NCBI GenBank assembly: GCA_011634665.1
Contig: WAEK01000016.1
Coordinates: 1,042,001 to 1,106,000 of the forward strand
Direction of reading: 5' to 3'
Source of the DNA: Mortierella sp. BCC40632
Lineage: Eukaryota > Mortierellomycota > Mortierellomycetes > Mortierellales > Mortierellaceae
DNA length: 64,000 nt
Shown here: one piece after another, positions 37,247 through 49,986 of the stretch
Layout: each line of letters opens with the position of its first letter
Numbering within the stretch: position 1 is the first letter of the stretch
The notes under the pieces: model-generated
What the model was told of the DNA's origin: nothing
Seen by the model: only the letters and a program-made list of their open reading frames with translations
The model's database searches: none
Made by a program: the position numbers and the translations under genes

Positions 37247-40200
37247 TTACAGCAACATCTTGAGGGGGTTCTCAAGGTAGCCCTTGAAGGCCTTCAAGAA
37301 CTGAGCGCTGACGGCACCATCAACGGTGCGGTGGTCAGAGCTGAGAGTGACAGCCATGATCGAGGCAGTGCGGGCCTCACCATCATCGCCAGGGACAAGG
37401 CGCTTCTCCGTGGCGCCGACAGCCAAGATGCACGACTGAGGGGGGTTAATGATGGCGGTAAAGTGCTTGACGCCAAACATGCCCATGTTCGAGATGGTGA
37501 ACGTGCCACCCTGGTACTCCTGGGGAGCGAGCTTGTTAGCGCGGGCACGGGTGACAAGATCCTTGACCTGGTTGGAGATGGTAGCCAATCCCTTGGACTC
37601 GGCGTTGGCGACAATGGGAGTGATCAATCCAGTAGGAGTCGAGGTGGCAACGCAAATGTCCGAAGTGTGGTACTGGCGGATAGTGTCATTCAACCACGAG
37701 CTGTTGGCCTCGGGAACGTCCTTGAGAGCAAGAGCAGAGGCCTTGACAATAAAGTCGTTGACCGAGAGCTTGTACTTGTCCTCAGAAGACTTGTTGAGGA
37801 CCTCGCGCAACTTCATGACCTTGTCCATCTCGCACTCGACAGTGACGTAGTAGTGAGGAACAGTCTGCTTGGACTCGGACAAACGCTGAGCAATGATTCT
37901 GCGCATGTTCGAGACAGGGATATCAGTGTAGGCAGCAGCGGCAGGAGCAGCAGCGACAGGGGCGGCAGCCTTAGCGGGAGCAGCCTTGGCTTTAGACATT
38001 CATCCCAGAAAATGTTAAGAGGGCATGTTAGAAAATGTGATAGCCAAAGTTGGAGCAAGAGTGACAAGGCAATAACACATACCAGCGGGAGTGTAGGACT
38101 CGACATCAGACTTGACAATGCGGCCGTTAGGTCCAGTGCCTGTAAGCTCGGCCAAGTCAATGTTCTTCTCGTTAGCGATCTTCTTGGCGAGAGGGCTGGC
38201 AAAGATACGCTCTGCAGGCCGTGCATAGGTAGAGTATAAAGAAAAAAGATAGACATGAACAGAGTTGGCAAATGCTTTCCAGGGTCTGTCAAGGTCTACG
38301 AGTCAAAGCACAAAGCAAAGCAATGATCTATCTATGGTTGGTTATCTTACCGGCATCAGAACGGGAAGGAGCAGCGTTGGTGCTGTCAGCGACCTTGGGA
38401 GCCTCGGCCTTGGGGGCCTCAGCCTTAGGAGCCTCCTCCTTCTTCTCGGTGGCAGCAGGGGCAGCACCAGCACCAGCATCGGCAGCAGTAAAGTCGGCAA
38501 ACTTTTCGATATCCTCCTTGTTCTCGACCAAGATGGCGATGGGCTGGTTGATCGTGACCTCCTTGGAGCCAGAATCAGCCAAGATCTTGGCAAGATAGCC
38601 CTCCTCCTGGCACTCAAAGTCCATCTGAGCCTTGTCAGTCTCAATCTCGACAAGGACATCTCCGGGGGCGATGGCGTCGCCAACCTTCTTTTGCCAGGAG
38701 CCAATGTTACCCATGGTCATCGTGGGAGAGAGAGCGGGCATGCTGATGGTGATGTGGGAGGGGTATGCTATTTATCATTTCAGGTTCATCATAGAAACAA
38801 GGAGTATATGCGTGTGAGTTTCAGTGGTCGAGCTGATCGCGACTGCTTTCCCAAGTCACGCCCCTGTACACCCTATGCCCCTATGCGTGGTAAGGGATTG
38901 ATAGACTGACTGCCCGCGTCTGTTCCACGGCCCTAGATGGGTCTACAATCCATTCCGATGAGAGCGGCAAACTCAATGTAGACTGCGTTCGTTCCTCTGC
39001 AATAAGGTTGGGGCGATAAAGACACCGAAACGAGACGGAATCAAATCCAGCACAACGAATTTTTTTTTCTTTTACTCGCTGTCCCCGTCAATCCACTATC
39101 GACGTCCCAATGCCCTTTTTTTTTGTCTTTGTCTGTCTTTGTCTCCCGCTCTTTTCCTTCATGCTGAGTACCGACGGGGCCGTGCCCCTTGCAATAACAT
39201 GATCGAGTCAAGACTTACACTTGGAGCTGTAGTAGCGAGCCAGGCTGGATTTGATCGAGACAGTCGAGGCAGTGAGGACATGACGAGGAGTGCTATTGTG
39301 TTTGGATCAAAAACCAGTTGTATTTTCTAGTGATTAGTCGCCATGTTTCTTTCAATACTCTTGCTGGAGCCAGAGGGATGTGTACGCAGAGCTGCCCAAC
39401 CCCAAGGACTAAACTGCGCGAGAGGCAGAAAGATTTGGGAATTGGATCGGCGATTCTCGGGGAAAGCGGTCTGAAATTGGGGAGGGGTTATTTGCCCCGT
39501 CCAACGAATGGCCAAAACAGAGAAAGCCGCCTCGGCTACGGGAGAGGGGAGAGGAGAGGCCAGGACATACTCTGACCACCTCTTTAACTCCTCCACCGCT
39601 ATTTTTTTTTTTTTTTTTTTTTTTTTTTTGAGGATGGTTTACTAGCCATATTTTGATCCGACAGTTTGGGCTGGATCGAGAGTAGGCGCCGCAAATTTTT
39701 GGGGAGACGTAAAAAAAAAAAAAAGGTTGATTTGCTCCAGGGTGTGGAGAGCAGAAAGGATTTCACCCACATCCAGAGAAAAAGAGATAGAAAGGGATAA
39801 AAAAAAATACAGAAAGATCGTTCACAGAGGGGCGGAGATGGGAGTGTGGGTCGTCGATTAGGACAACCCACAAACAACGAAGCCGCCGGTTGATGCAGTC
39901 ATTTCGCGATAACAAGAGATATCTTTTCTCTCTCTCTCTCCTCACCCTTGCAACCCAACTTCGCAAGGTGACGTCAAAAAAGGACAACATCTGTCAATGA
40001 GCCTCGACAGGTTCCATTTGGGATGCAATATCCTGGTTCTGCCAAGGAAGAAGACAAGAAGAGGAGAGAGGGAAAAAAAACTCGCCATAAACACAATGGG
40101 ACCAATGCTGGATCACCACGAGATCTTGCGTTCCCACAGTCTTTTTTTTTTTTTTTTTTTTCTGCATCCCAGCTCAAAAGGAGAGAGAGAGAGAAACACA

Positions 40201-40572
40201 CAACGCCACCATTGGAAGAGAACCTCTCTCCGCATCGACTAGTTTTGCTCTGGCTTCCAGCGATATTTTCGATAGTTCGCAACGATGGTGACTGAAGTCC
40301 ACGAGAGAGTTTGGTGTGCCACGTATATAATAAAGAAGAAAAAAATGAAAAGAAAAAAAAAAGAAAAGAGGAAGAAGGGGGGAGTGCGATGCCAGGAAAC
40401 GTGTTTGTTGGGAGGAAGGGACTGGGAGGCCAACATACCTGGCAGAGGCGGAGAAGGCACGAATAGAGTGGAGCGAAGCGACAGCGCGGGCGACGGGGAT
40501 GGCGGCAGCGGGGGCGCGGATGACAGCACGGCGGCCGGAGGCGAGGGCGATGCGCGATGTGGAAGAGATCAT
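37247..40572 (-). CDS. LAT1: Dihydrolipoyllysine acetyltransferase, E2 of pyruvate dehydrogenase
   Basis: Five exons: 40572-40439, 39244-39219, 38767-38351, 38211-38083 and 37989-37247; 1449 nt, 482 residues, all in phase. Exon 1 is an Arg/Ala/Ser mitochondrial presequence ending IRAFSASA. A 26-nt micro-exon adds SLARYYSSK. One lipoyl domain (from about residue 60: MPALSPTM) carries the lipoylated lysine in ETDKAQM (K99). An Ala/Pro/Lys linker leads to the peripheral-subunit-binding domain ([21 protein letters not shown]). The catalytic acetyltransferase domain follows, with the active-site motif DHRTVDG (H455, D459) and the usual KMLL end. The enzyme transfers acetyl from E1 to CoA as the core of the mitochondrial complex. 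A long first intron (1.2 kb) separates the presequence from the enzyme. Confidence 0.95.
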
Positions 40573-42405
40573 GGTCGCGAAGAGATGTAGATCGAGATGG
40601 CGAGAAGCAAGACGGAATGCAGAAGAGAAAGAGAGAGAAAGAAAAGAGAAAAAGAGAAAAAAAAAGAGAGGCGACAGAGAGGCGAGGAGAGGGGTGATTT
40701 TTAAAAAGATTTTCTCTCACTCTCTCTCTCTCTCTCTCTCTTTCTTTCTCTCTCTTACTGATGAGAGGGACGATAACGCATGAGCTGAGCTGAGCTGAGC
40801 TGTTGGACTGAGCTCGAAGCCTGTCGCTGAACCACGCCCGCACCGGATGCCGCCCTGTCCATTCGTTATCTCTCTCTCTCTCTCTCTCCCTGTCTCCCTG
40901 TCGCTGTCTCTCTCTTTCTCCTCCTCTTCCTCTCACTTTTCCATTCTTGTACAGCGTCAGTCCTCCCATCACACCATCCATGTCTGCAGGCACCATGCCT
41001 TCCTCTCCACATACCCTAGCAAAGGTGGTCAACTGGAACATTAGGTAGACAAACAGAACACACTCTCCGCTTTCCTACAAATGTATGTTATGTTACAGTT
41101 GTCTCGCTTGCCGTGTCCTGGCGTCAATAGAGCTTGGACAGAAGAACCCTCCTCTCGGCAATAGAAATTCAACAGCGTCGTCACGGTATGGCGGATGTCC
41201 TTTCCAAGGCCATGTCTCCTGACCACGCAAGCAAGTTCGCACGCACCGAAGCCCACTCAACGGCCCTACAGATATAACTTTCCCAGCCGCAAAAAACAAG
41301 GAAAAAAAAAAAAAAGTGGGCACGGCAATGACCCTCCTCGTCGTTCCTAAGTTTTCCACAACGCGCACTGCTCTCGCGATGGTCGCGAGAGGGCTGTTCC
41401 TCAAATGTCCGCAAACCAGCTGCAAAAAAGAAAAATATTCGCAACAGTGACCGAGCTCATTTGGCCCGCATTTGTTCACCTGTTGGGCCACGCCACGGAC
41501 GGACGGATCGCACCCACAAGAATCCTAAATCGCTCTCTTTCTCTCTCTCTCTCTCTCTCTGTCTGTCTTCTCCTTCTCTTCCACACACACTCTGCGCATA
41601 TACTTAGGCTCGTTCTTGGCCGCAACGCGGGTAATTTTAAATTCCTCAAGACGACAGGGCCAACAGAACCGGCTTCCTCCGAGGTTTTCTTCCTATTACC
41701 AACATCATGGCCCGCTTTCATCGCACTCCTTTATGTCAGACCAAACCTTCCTCCCCTGTTTTCCCCTTGAATTTCCTTTTCCCCCCAATCCTCTACCCGT
41801 TCTCCACAAACTTACTAGCAAATAGACCACAGGGAAAGAAGGATGGCCGCGCGTCTTCCGTTCCCCGTGATGGTTTGCCTCACCAGGCTCGGATCTGCTG
41901 GACAAGTCGGACCACGGACAGTTCAGCGCGTCACATAACCAGTCTCGACAGGTATATAACATGTCCGAGGTCCCCAAACGCCTCTTTGTCCCTGCTTCTT
42001 ATTTCACTTGTCCACTATTGAGACGGTGAGAACAAGGGGGAGGGTGCAATTGACGATGAGTAGCTGCATTTAGAGGAGGAGCAAGAAAAGGAAGAGAAGG
42101 TAGAAGGTAGAAAGAAGAAGAAGGGAGAAGGAGAAGGAGAAGGTAATAGGAAGAAGTTAGAAGGAAGGAGGAGGATGAGTGCAGCAAGAGGATGGACGTT
42201 CTCACTGCGGCTTTTCTTTTGATGCACAACTGGTAGCGGCAGACTAAAAAAAAAAAAATCTCACTCGCTCACACTCACTTACACACACACTCTCTCTCTC
42301 TTTCTCTCTCTTTTCTCCTTTCTCTCTCTCCATTCACTTTCTCTCTTTCCCACCCCTCTCCCCTCAATTCATTTGTTCTCACGCACAAACTAAAGAGCCA
42401 TCACC
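40573..42405. other. 1.8 kb intergenic between divergent E2 and ADI1 genes
   Basis: GA-rich sequence (40600-40700) precedes the E2 start on the plus strand. It then becomes CT-rich, both near 40700-40760 and again at 42288-42365 next to ADI1. A TGAGC pentamer repeat lies at 40781-40802. No recognisable gene. Confidence 0.5.
40781..40802. repeat. (TGAGC)n pentanucleotide repeat
   Basis: Just over four tandem copies of TGAGC. Confidence 0.85.
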
Positions 42406-42658
42406 ATGCGCGCCTACCTCTACGACAATCTCGACACCGACTGCAGACTTCCTCACGAACTCCAGCCCTCCGTTCCCGTCTCTGCCGAGGAACTCGCTGC
42501 TTCGGGTGTTCTCTACTGGAGACTGAATGACGACGACTTTGAGGGCCAGGTCGACCGAATCTGTGAAGAACGCAACTACAAGAATCGCGACCAGGTAGGA
42601 AATCCTCTTGGGAACATTTCATGTCATTCACTCCACGCCATCTGCACCATTCGCTCTC

Positions 42659-42736
<78 letters not shown>

Positions 42737-44212
42737 CAGCTGGACTTTCTCTGGTAGTCCGAAATGAAGCTTCATGGTGGCGCTTCATTTCGCCCTGACG
42801 GAATAGAAAGGCCAAGTCATTCATTGCTACCAAAATGAACCTCTCTTTCCCAAACCTCCAAGGAAATGCTAAAATCCCGGACTTTTTCCTCTTCCCTGTC
42901 TTTCTTCCTCACACTCATAGATTATGGTCTCGAAGGAAGGCCTTGGAGCTGCCTTTGACGAAAAGATCAAGACGTTCTTTGCTGAGTAAGGAGCCTGAGA
43001 AAGAAAAAAAAAAAGAACTGCGCGGTCCTTCAGGACGCCTCATCCCTTTGACCATTTGATCCTTTAACCCTTGATCCTCTCGGATAGCCGTTGTCCTTGC
43101 TCAGGCCTCTTTTTCCCTTTTTTTTATGCATCGCAAGCCAATGATTCCGTACATGAGACCCTCGGGGCTAAACTCTTTTTTTTATAAACTACGACAAATA
43201 GGCACTTGCACGAGGATGAAGAGATCCGTGCCATCCTGGACGGAACTGGATACTTTGATATCCGAGGTAAACAACTGGGACCATCTTTTTTTTTCCCTTC
43301 TTCTTCTTCTTCCCAGTTCTCCTTTCACCCCATACTCTGTTCCTATTCCGACTTTCTAACACTCTTGTAACTCTCCACGGGTGGGGTATGGGGGGGGGAT
43401 AACATCATAGACAAGCAAGATCGTTGGGTTCGCATCAAGGTCGAGGCTGGCGATTTGATTGTCCTGGTAATGAAAAAGGAAGGAGGGGGGGAACCCAAGC
43501 CCTTGATTGCATCACCAAGTCACGAAATCGCGTCAGAGAGAGGAACTTTTTTGACAACTGTGGACCAAAGGAATCTCGGAGAGACATATGACTGCAACAC
43601 AGATTCACAGGAAGAAAAAAAAAAAAAAAAAAGCATGGAGGGACAGGGACACAATTTTTTTTTTTTGAAAAAAAAAAAAAAAAAAAAAAGGGATCAGGGA
43701 AAAGTAGGCGTTTCTAAGAGTCGACGGATTATAACTCATGGGCTGCGCAACAAAAAACATTAAGGAGAGCGAGGAGAAAAACCATTATGAAAAAAAAAAG
43801 GGAGAGAGAGAGAGAGAGAGAGAAGCAACAACCATTCAGCCATGAGAAAATGAAAAGAGTCAAACCAACTGACCAACGAAAATCTTTCTCGTCGTCTTTT
43901 TTTTTTTTTTTGTTAGCCCGCTGGAATCTACCACCGTTTCACTCTGGACACCAACAACTACCTCAAGGCCATGCGTCTTTTCAAGGAGGACCCTGTCTGG
44001 ACACCCTTGAACCGTAAGCCCATTTGCTATCACACAGGGGACTTGCAACTTTTTTTTTTTCTTTCTTTTTTTCTTTCTTACTTTCTGTGAGAGGCTTGGC
44101 TCAGGGTATTAAGTTCAATTCTTTATTATTATTATTTTTCCTACATGAAATAGGCCCCTGTGACGAGAACCCTTTCCGCAAGGCATACTTGGACTCTATT
44201 GTTGCCAACTAA
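42406..44212 (+). CDS. ADI1: Acireductone dioxygenase (methionine salvage)
   Basis: Six exons: 42406-42594, 42921-42985, 43202-43266, 43411-43466, 43917-44013 and 44154-44212; 531 nt, 176 residues, the usual ARD length. This cupin-fold enzyme oxidises the acireductone dihydroxy-methylthiopentene to the keto acid precursor of methionine, or to methylthiopropionate with CO and formate if nickel is bound. The metal ligands are visible: H86 and H88 in HLHEDEE, E92, and H131 in GIYHRF. YWRLN near residue 38 and RLFKEDPVW near the end are also family-typical. Intron 1 carries two long T runs (42673-42736). A poly(A) signal AATAAA lies at 44270. The CT-rich 80 bases upstream of the ATG look like the leader. 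The ORF is intact. Confidence 0.95.
42673..42736. repeat. T28-C-T35 homopolymer pair in ADI1 intron 1
   Basis: Two long T runs separated by a single C, ending just after position 42736. Confidence 0.9.
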
Positions 44213-44786
44213 GCAAGTAGAAGCGATGTAGACAGGGGCCCCCTAACAAAGGCACTTGAGTGAGCAAAAATAAAGGGAAAAAAACGTGATGTCTGGAAAG
44301 GAAAGGAAAAAAAATACCATTCAACCATACGCAATTGGACGAACAGCGGAGAGGCGTTGATCTAAAGTCATGTCAGGACTGAAAAGTGAAATTGAGAGAT
44401 CGCTGAATCGTACTGCCACTGCAGCCCCACAATAGCACCTGCCGTGCTTGCACTCGGTAAACGAGTGTCTACTCTGTGTTCGTCTTCTTTAGAAAGTTGG
44501 CCAGGGCCATGTTCCTCGGAAGAAGAGGAGAAGGAAGGGTCAGGTTCTTTGTCTCGATATCGAGTTTGCACAGCTGGACTAGACTGTTGTCTGATCCAGA
44601 GACGAAATGAATCTATACTCTTTGGTGGAGAGGGCCAAGGGATCTGCTCGACAGAGAGTATAGTCTCGGTCCAGAACCCGAGAGTCGTTTGTAACCAAAT
44701 CTCTCTAGCCTTCGTAGAAAAACTTGTCTTTTTTTTGGGCGTGGATTGGACTATTGACTAAATACGAGATATGATGGATAAGTAAT
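44213..44786. other. Shared 3' region between ADI1 and the minus-strand orphan gene
   Basis: This contains the ADI1 poly(A) signal near its left edge. Open frames here are short, with no recognised product. Confidence 0.45.
44270..44275 (+). terminator. Poly(A) signal AATAAA for ADI1
   Basis: An exact AATAAA on the coding strand 58 bases after the stop codon. Confidence 0.45.
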
Positions 44787-46569
44787 CTACTTGTCCTCTT
44801 CACACTCCATAAACGATCTCAAAATCTTGGGATCACTTTTTACCTCTGGATTCACTCTATGAGCTTTTTCTTGGTCGTTGCTGGTGTTATCATCCTCTGT
44901 GTACTCGGCAATAATTAATTCTGGCTTCCGATTTCTGTGGTTTCCAATCAAGTGCGAGCAAATGTTAACATTTAGAACAACCAGGTGGATTGTTGACTCT
45001 CGATATCAAAAGAAGGAGAAAAAATAGACTTGCAAGACGAATACATACGAAACTCGTTCGATCCACTGTAAACCGTCTTGTAATTCACTCATGGCCAAAC
45101 TCACTGCCTTGATATACTCTTGTCGACTTTGTTGAAACAGTGTTGCCTGTGCTTGTTGTTGTCGTTGGAAAGTCTGTCGTTGAAAGGTAGACTGGATTTG
45201 TTCCGCTTCATTGATGGTAGGCAGTGGCTGTAGACCCGAGATTACGTGTCCTTCAGGTCTTCCCCCTAGTTCACTCGACGCCACCCCATGAAAGGAGTGA
45301 CTATCTACAGCCATGTCCAAATCATGTAAAATACCCTCTCTAGTTCTTCCTGCAGCGGTCGCCTTTAGTTCAGTAGAGTCCCATTCTTGCCCTCTACTTA
45401 TGCCTTCGTCAGAGGGAGCCATGGATGTCGACACTGCTGAATGTTCTGGAAGGACACACAAGGCCTTTCCTACAGGACATGTCCGAAAGGATCTGCCACT
45501 GCCAAAGTCTTCATCAAAGTCGCTTTGTAGGAACTCTCTGGTGTCGTCCTGAATAGAGTACATCTGATCTCCAGAGTGGTACTGGTTTTGGGTTTGACCA
45601 CTAAAACATCCGACCAAGATCACTAGGGATGGTACTTGAATTTGCTCATGTTCATATTTTTGCTGGCCTCCATGATTAGCTCCATATCCATATGAATAGT
45701 CCGAGTCCTCATCTCCAGAGCCAAACGTCTTTCCAAACGTGGTTGATGCATCTAGATGAAGACCTCGAAACAGAGACTGAACATGTTCAACCGTCGGTGC
45801 ATATCGCATTTCGACTCCATTGGCCCAAAGATCTTGTTGAAATTGTTCCTTGAGTTGGACTTGTTCCTGACCTTGCCTTGGAGTGAATTCTCGATGGTCT
45901 AGATGTCGATGGACATTATGAGGATTCTGACTTGCAAGCTTTGACTGTTGAGATGGTAGCTCCGTTTGAGTCTGTGTTTGGGTTGACGATATTAACACGT
46001 CTTCCTCTTCCTCTGCTTTTGCCTTTGCTCTTAAAGAGGATAGAGTCACATCAGGAAAGAGATGTTCCCAAGGGTTGCTATCCAGGCTCTGATGTTGACT
46101 TGAAACTTCATCGACTTGTTGTTGTTGTTGTCGCTGGCCGCAAGAGTATTCAGACACAATGTGTCTTTCTTGTAACATTAAGGCACGCAGCACTCTTTTG
46201 GACTCTGCCACAATCAAGACTTTTTTTCTTTTCGGGTTAGGGATAGATGCCCTTGGCTGTGGAGCCAACTCTGGAGAGTGCTGACGATGGGTGGTGGACT
46301 CTATGCCATCGCTACTATCTTCTCGTAGATGATTCAGCGCGTATTGAAAGATATATCTATGGCAAAACGAGAAATATTTCTTCTTATTTAGGATCAGAAC
46401 AAGCTAGGAGGATGGGAAGGTTAATGCATGAAAAAGGATGAGCAATGTACCGAAGGGGAAGATCTATTAAAAGTGTGCTGTGTCCATGTCCTGCATGAAC
46501 GCGTCTCCATTCTGTCTCTGTGGCATCAGGTTGGACATGACTGGGAAACAGTTTGAATGCATGCACCAT
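44787..46569 (-). CDS. Uncharacterised Gln-rich protein, possible RecA-fold relative
   Basis: Three exons: 46569-46451, 46356-45049 and 44934-44787; 524 residues with agreeing phases. It begins MVHAFKLFPSH, then HGHSTLLIDLPLRYIFQYALNHL. A basic hydrophobic strand KKVLIVAESKRVLRALM follows, and after a Gln/Ser-rich stretch come MRYAPTVEHVQSLFRGLHLD and VPSLVILVGCF. Alternation of short hydrophobic strands with disordered loops recalls Rad51-paralog-like or Shu-complex accessory proteins, but no Walker motif is evident (HAGHGHST is at best a degenerate loop). The second half is acidic and Gln-rich, ending in ALSELQ-type helices and a charged tail. I do not recognise a named family, so function is left open. 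The upstream gene on the same strand (Abp1) ends only 125 bases before its start. Confidence 0.6.
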
Positions 46570-46694
46570 GTCCGTCTGCTTTTCAATGGAACGAGAGAGA
46601 GAAGGAGGAGAGGAAGAAAAAGTGAATGAGCTTGGTTTAATTTTTTTTTTTTTTTTTTTTTTTTTATAAAAAAAAAAGAGGGGCAATAGTCAGC

Positions 46695-49547
46695 CTATTG
46701 ATGAAGCTCGACATAGTTGGCTATTAGAAGAAAGAAACAGAAGGAAAGGAAGAGATTCTCGGGTCAGTTATGCATGGCATCTTCAGGGTAATGACCACCA
46801 ACTGAATACACCACCACTTTTTTTTTTTTTTTTTTTTTTTTTTAGAGCTTAACAGAAAACAGCTCAATGACTTACATGGGAAGAGACCGGAGCGACTATG
46901 GTCTTGCGAAGCACCACTCCACCAGTCCTCTGTTACAAACTAATGGTTTTGAATGAGGCGACAAAAGACAAACGATGAGTCCAAAGTTCAATCAACCGCC
47001 ATGGAAAGGAAATAAAAAGAAATAAAGAATTATCGCTTACCTCAATGTCAACAATGGTCTCGCCTTCAGTAAACGTAATCTCGTTGGGCTCGCCTGCAGT
47101 GTAATCGTACAACGCGATGGCAGTAGGCTTGGATGAAACTGCTCCCCTGCTGGGCGCTGCTGGGGCAGTTGGGGCTGCTGCTGCTGGAGCTGCGTGTTCT
47201 TCTTCATATTCTACTGGTGCTCCATTGGCTGCAGGAGCTCCTGTATCCTCAATCAACTCGACATAGTTGGCTAAAAGGATTACACAGAAAATTCTCCAGA
47301 TGTTAGTCCTTCAATGCCTAAAGCAAGAACATCCACTCAAATAAACCTGTCTTTTATGCTCTTTGACATTACCTGGGAAGAGTCCAGAGCGCGAGCCATC
47401 CTCGGATTCTCCACTCCACCAGCCAACATCGAGCTCGGTGACATTGAAAATGACTTCGCCCTCGATCAAAGACATTTCGTTCTCCTCTGCCTTCTCATAC
47501 GAGTACAAGACGACAGCTGAGACTCCAGCATGGGCTGACGCGCTCTGTGCAGGAGTTGCTGCTGGCTGACTCGATGCCAAGGCTCGCTGATGAGCCTCTT
47601 CCTCCTCCTCCTGTTGTCTGCGATGCCTCTCCTCTTCTTCTTCTTGCTGCTGTTGCTGCTGCTTCCTGAGCTTTTCCTCTTCTTCTTGCTTCTGCTTTCG
47701 ACGCTTTTCCTCCTCCTCTTGCTGTTGCTTCTTGGACCTTTCCTCGTCCTCCTGCTGCTGCTTTCGACGCTTGTCGTCCTCCTCTTGTTGCTGCTTCCTG
47801 AGTCTTTCTTCCTCTCTCTGTTCCTGCTCTCTGCGTCTCTCCTCTTCTTCTTGTTGCTCCTGGAGGCGACGGGCAGCGGCATCAGAATCAGCCTGTTCTC
47901 GTTGACGCTGCTGTTGCTCACGCTGTCTCTTCATATCCTCCTCTGCCTGGGCTGCTCTCTCACGCACTGACTCTTCTTCCCTGGCCTTGAACGCCTCACG
48001 AGCAGATCGAGCCGCGTTCTCAGCCTCAGCGCGCTCCCTCTCCTCCTTTTCACGAGCGGCACGCTCCTCACGTGCACGATCCATGCCCCTGGAAGCAGAA
48101 GTAGCCTCCTGCTCACGCTCACGTTCACGTTCCTTTTGCTCCTGGAGTCGACGCTCCTCGGCGAGTCGTTGTGCAGTAGTCATCTCGGTAGTCTTGGTCT
48201 CACGTGCCTCACTGGCGGCAATTTCACGCTTGATCCGCTCACGTTCCTCACGCTCACGAGCCTCGCGTTCGAGACGAATCTGTTGAGCCTTGTTCATGCT
48301 TGGCTCATTGGGAGAGGCATGCTGTTGACCATAGGAGAGCAACGAAGCTGGGGGAGTCACTTTGTTGTACGATGAGGATGATGCGGAGACATAGGAGGCT
48401 CCACCGCCAGTCTTCCATGATCTTTCTGCAGGCTTTGACGAGGAAGAGGATGAAGACGTAGGAGGGGAGGTTGTGGTGGGAGAGGCGCCTGAAGGGTTCC
48501 AGCGATCCTGTACCTTGGGTGCTGTGGGTGGCGGTGCTGATGAGGATCCGAATGGCTTTGATCCAAGAGAATACTACGCAAAGAGATGGTAAAAGAGTAG
48601 TTAGCTCCATTGAGCTGGGGGATCTAAAATGTCTTTTTTTTGTTTTGCCAAGTGGTAACACTACCTTTGGTGCAGCCTCAGGCTTGGTTGGGTTGCGTTG
48701 CATGGCAGCGATATCAGGAATCTCGGTCTTCTTGTACGCAGACTGAAGAGGTCGAATCTTTTCTGCCTGATAGCTTTCCTTGTGGATCGAATACTTGGAT
48801 CCAGAGCCTTCTTCCAATCGCTTCATAATCTGAGCTGGAGTCACATCGGCCTCATTGCGAGCATTGATTTGCAGGTGGTATCCTTTTTTTTTTTTTTTTT
48901 TTTTTTTTCAAAGAGCGAATGCAGACAAGGATTAGTCTTGGTAGAAGAAGAGCACGAGCAACAAAAAATAGAAGATAAACGAGCAATCCTGAAAATAATA
49001 ACAATAATAATAATAATAATAATAATAATAATCCACAGTACCTTGAGGAAGAGTGCGACGTCAGCGACGTGTGTGTTGAAGAGACCCTTCTTGGATTCTG
49101 GGACACCATCGCCGCACTAGTAGATAGAATTTTCCCGAAAAAAAAAAAAAATTAAGGTCAATTGCCTGGGTGACAAAAAAAGAAACACGCCGCAACAGCC
49201 CTTGAAATGGAATGCCAAGCCAAGAAGAGACTTTTGCTATTCTCTCTTTCTCTCAGCCCCCGAATAAAAACCAGGGATCATCCTGCAGTGAACAGGAAAC
49301 AGCAACAGCAATGCAGCCCACTTGGCATCCAAAAAGAAAAAGAAAAAGAAAAAAAAAAAATAGCCTTGGGCCTCTTGATTCTGGGCCAGTCGGAAATCCC
49401 CCAGGCGGCACTTCATTTATCCTGTTTCTCCACCTCCGTATCGCGTTTGCTGCCTCTCACTTTTCACACAATCTCTCTTCTCATCCTGAATAATGTCCTC
49501 TAGAGACCGTTGCAGTCTGTGTCTTTCACTCTTTTCGCACCCCCCGT

Positions 49548-49593
<46 letters not shown>

Positions 49594-49986
49594 CCATCCC
49601 TTTCCAGTGTCCCCGTGGCTCACCACGTTCTTCTTTGCTGTCCGTCACACCTCGAGTCAACAAGAAAGCAAACGGCGGATGACAATAAGAAATAGGATAA
49701 AGAAAAGAGAACATACCCAGGTGATAAAGACAAACTTGTTCAACTTGGAATACGGGTCCTGAACACGAGCAAACGCGTACTGGATCTTTGTATCCGAAAA
49801 CTCTTCTTCGAGTTCTTCCAGTCCTCCATCGCCTTGACCAAGGACCTTGAGGTCATTGGTGCCCTTGTCATATCCAAAAAGGGCCCAGCTGTTCTCGGAG
49901 GAATTTGGGTCGGAAGGCTTGAGAACCGCTTCATAGGCGGCACGAAGCTCTGAACCATGTGTCGTGAAGTTGACTTGCAGACTCAT
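46695..49986 (-). CDS. ABP1: Abp1/drebrin-like actin-binding protein with two SH3 domains
   Basis: Seven exons: 49986-49717, 49116-49042, 48882-48665, 48573-47373, 47270-47041, 46927-46876 and 46720-46695. The amino end is an ADF-homology domain (from MSLQVNF; FITWCGDGVPESKKG, HVADVALFLK, YHLQINARNEADV). A Pro/Ser linker follows, then about 200 residues of Arg/Glu/Gln coiled coil. The first SH3 domain comes next (AVVLYSYEK, GWWSGE, LFPANYVEL), then an Ala/Pro linker and a second SH3 domain (AIALYDYTAGE, DWWSG, LFPSNYVEL) at the very end. Abp1 links cortical actin and the Arp2/3 complex to endocytic patches. The exons sum to 2072 nt, one short of a whole number of codons. The missing base is at the exon 3 acceptor (48882), where one G seems lost beside a 25-nt A run; with it the protein would be 690 residues. 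Confidence 0.92.
49000..49031. repeat. (AAT)n trinucleotide repeat in an ABP1 intron
   Basis: ATA/AAT triplets with a few interruptions, between exons 2 and 3 of the Abp1 gene. Confidence 0.8.

Noticed and set aside
37331..38909. Plus-strand frames opposite the E2 gene
   Set aside because: Antisense shadows caused by strong codon bias of E2; the minus-strand product is unambiguous.
39974..41041. Minus-strand open frame of 355 codons overlapping the E2 first exon
   Set aside because: Driven by GA/CT repeats and poly-A/T, in another frame from the clear presequence; shadow frame.
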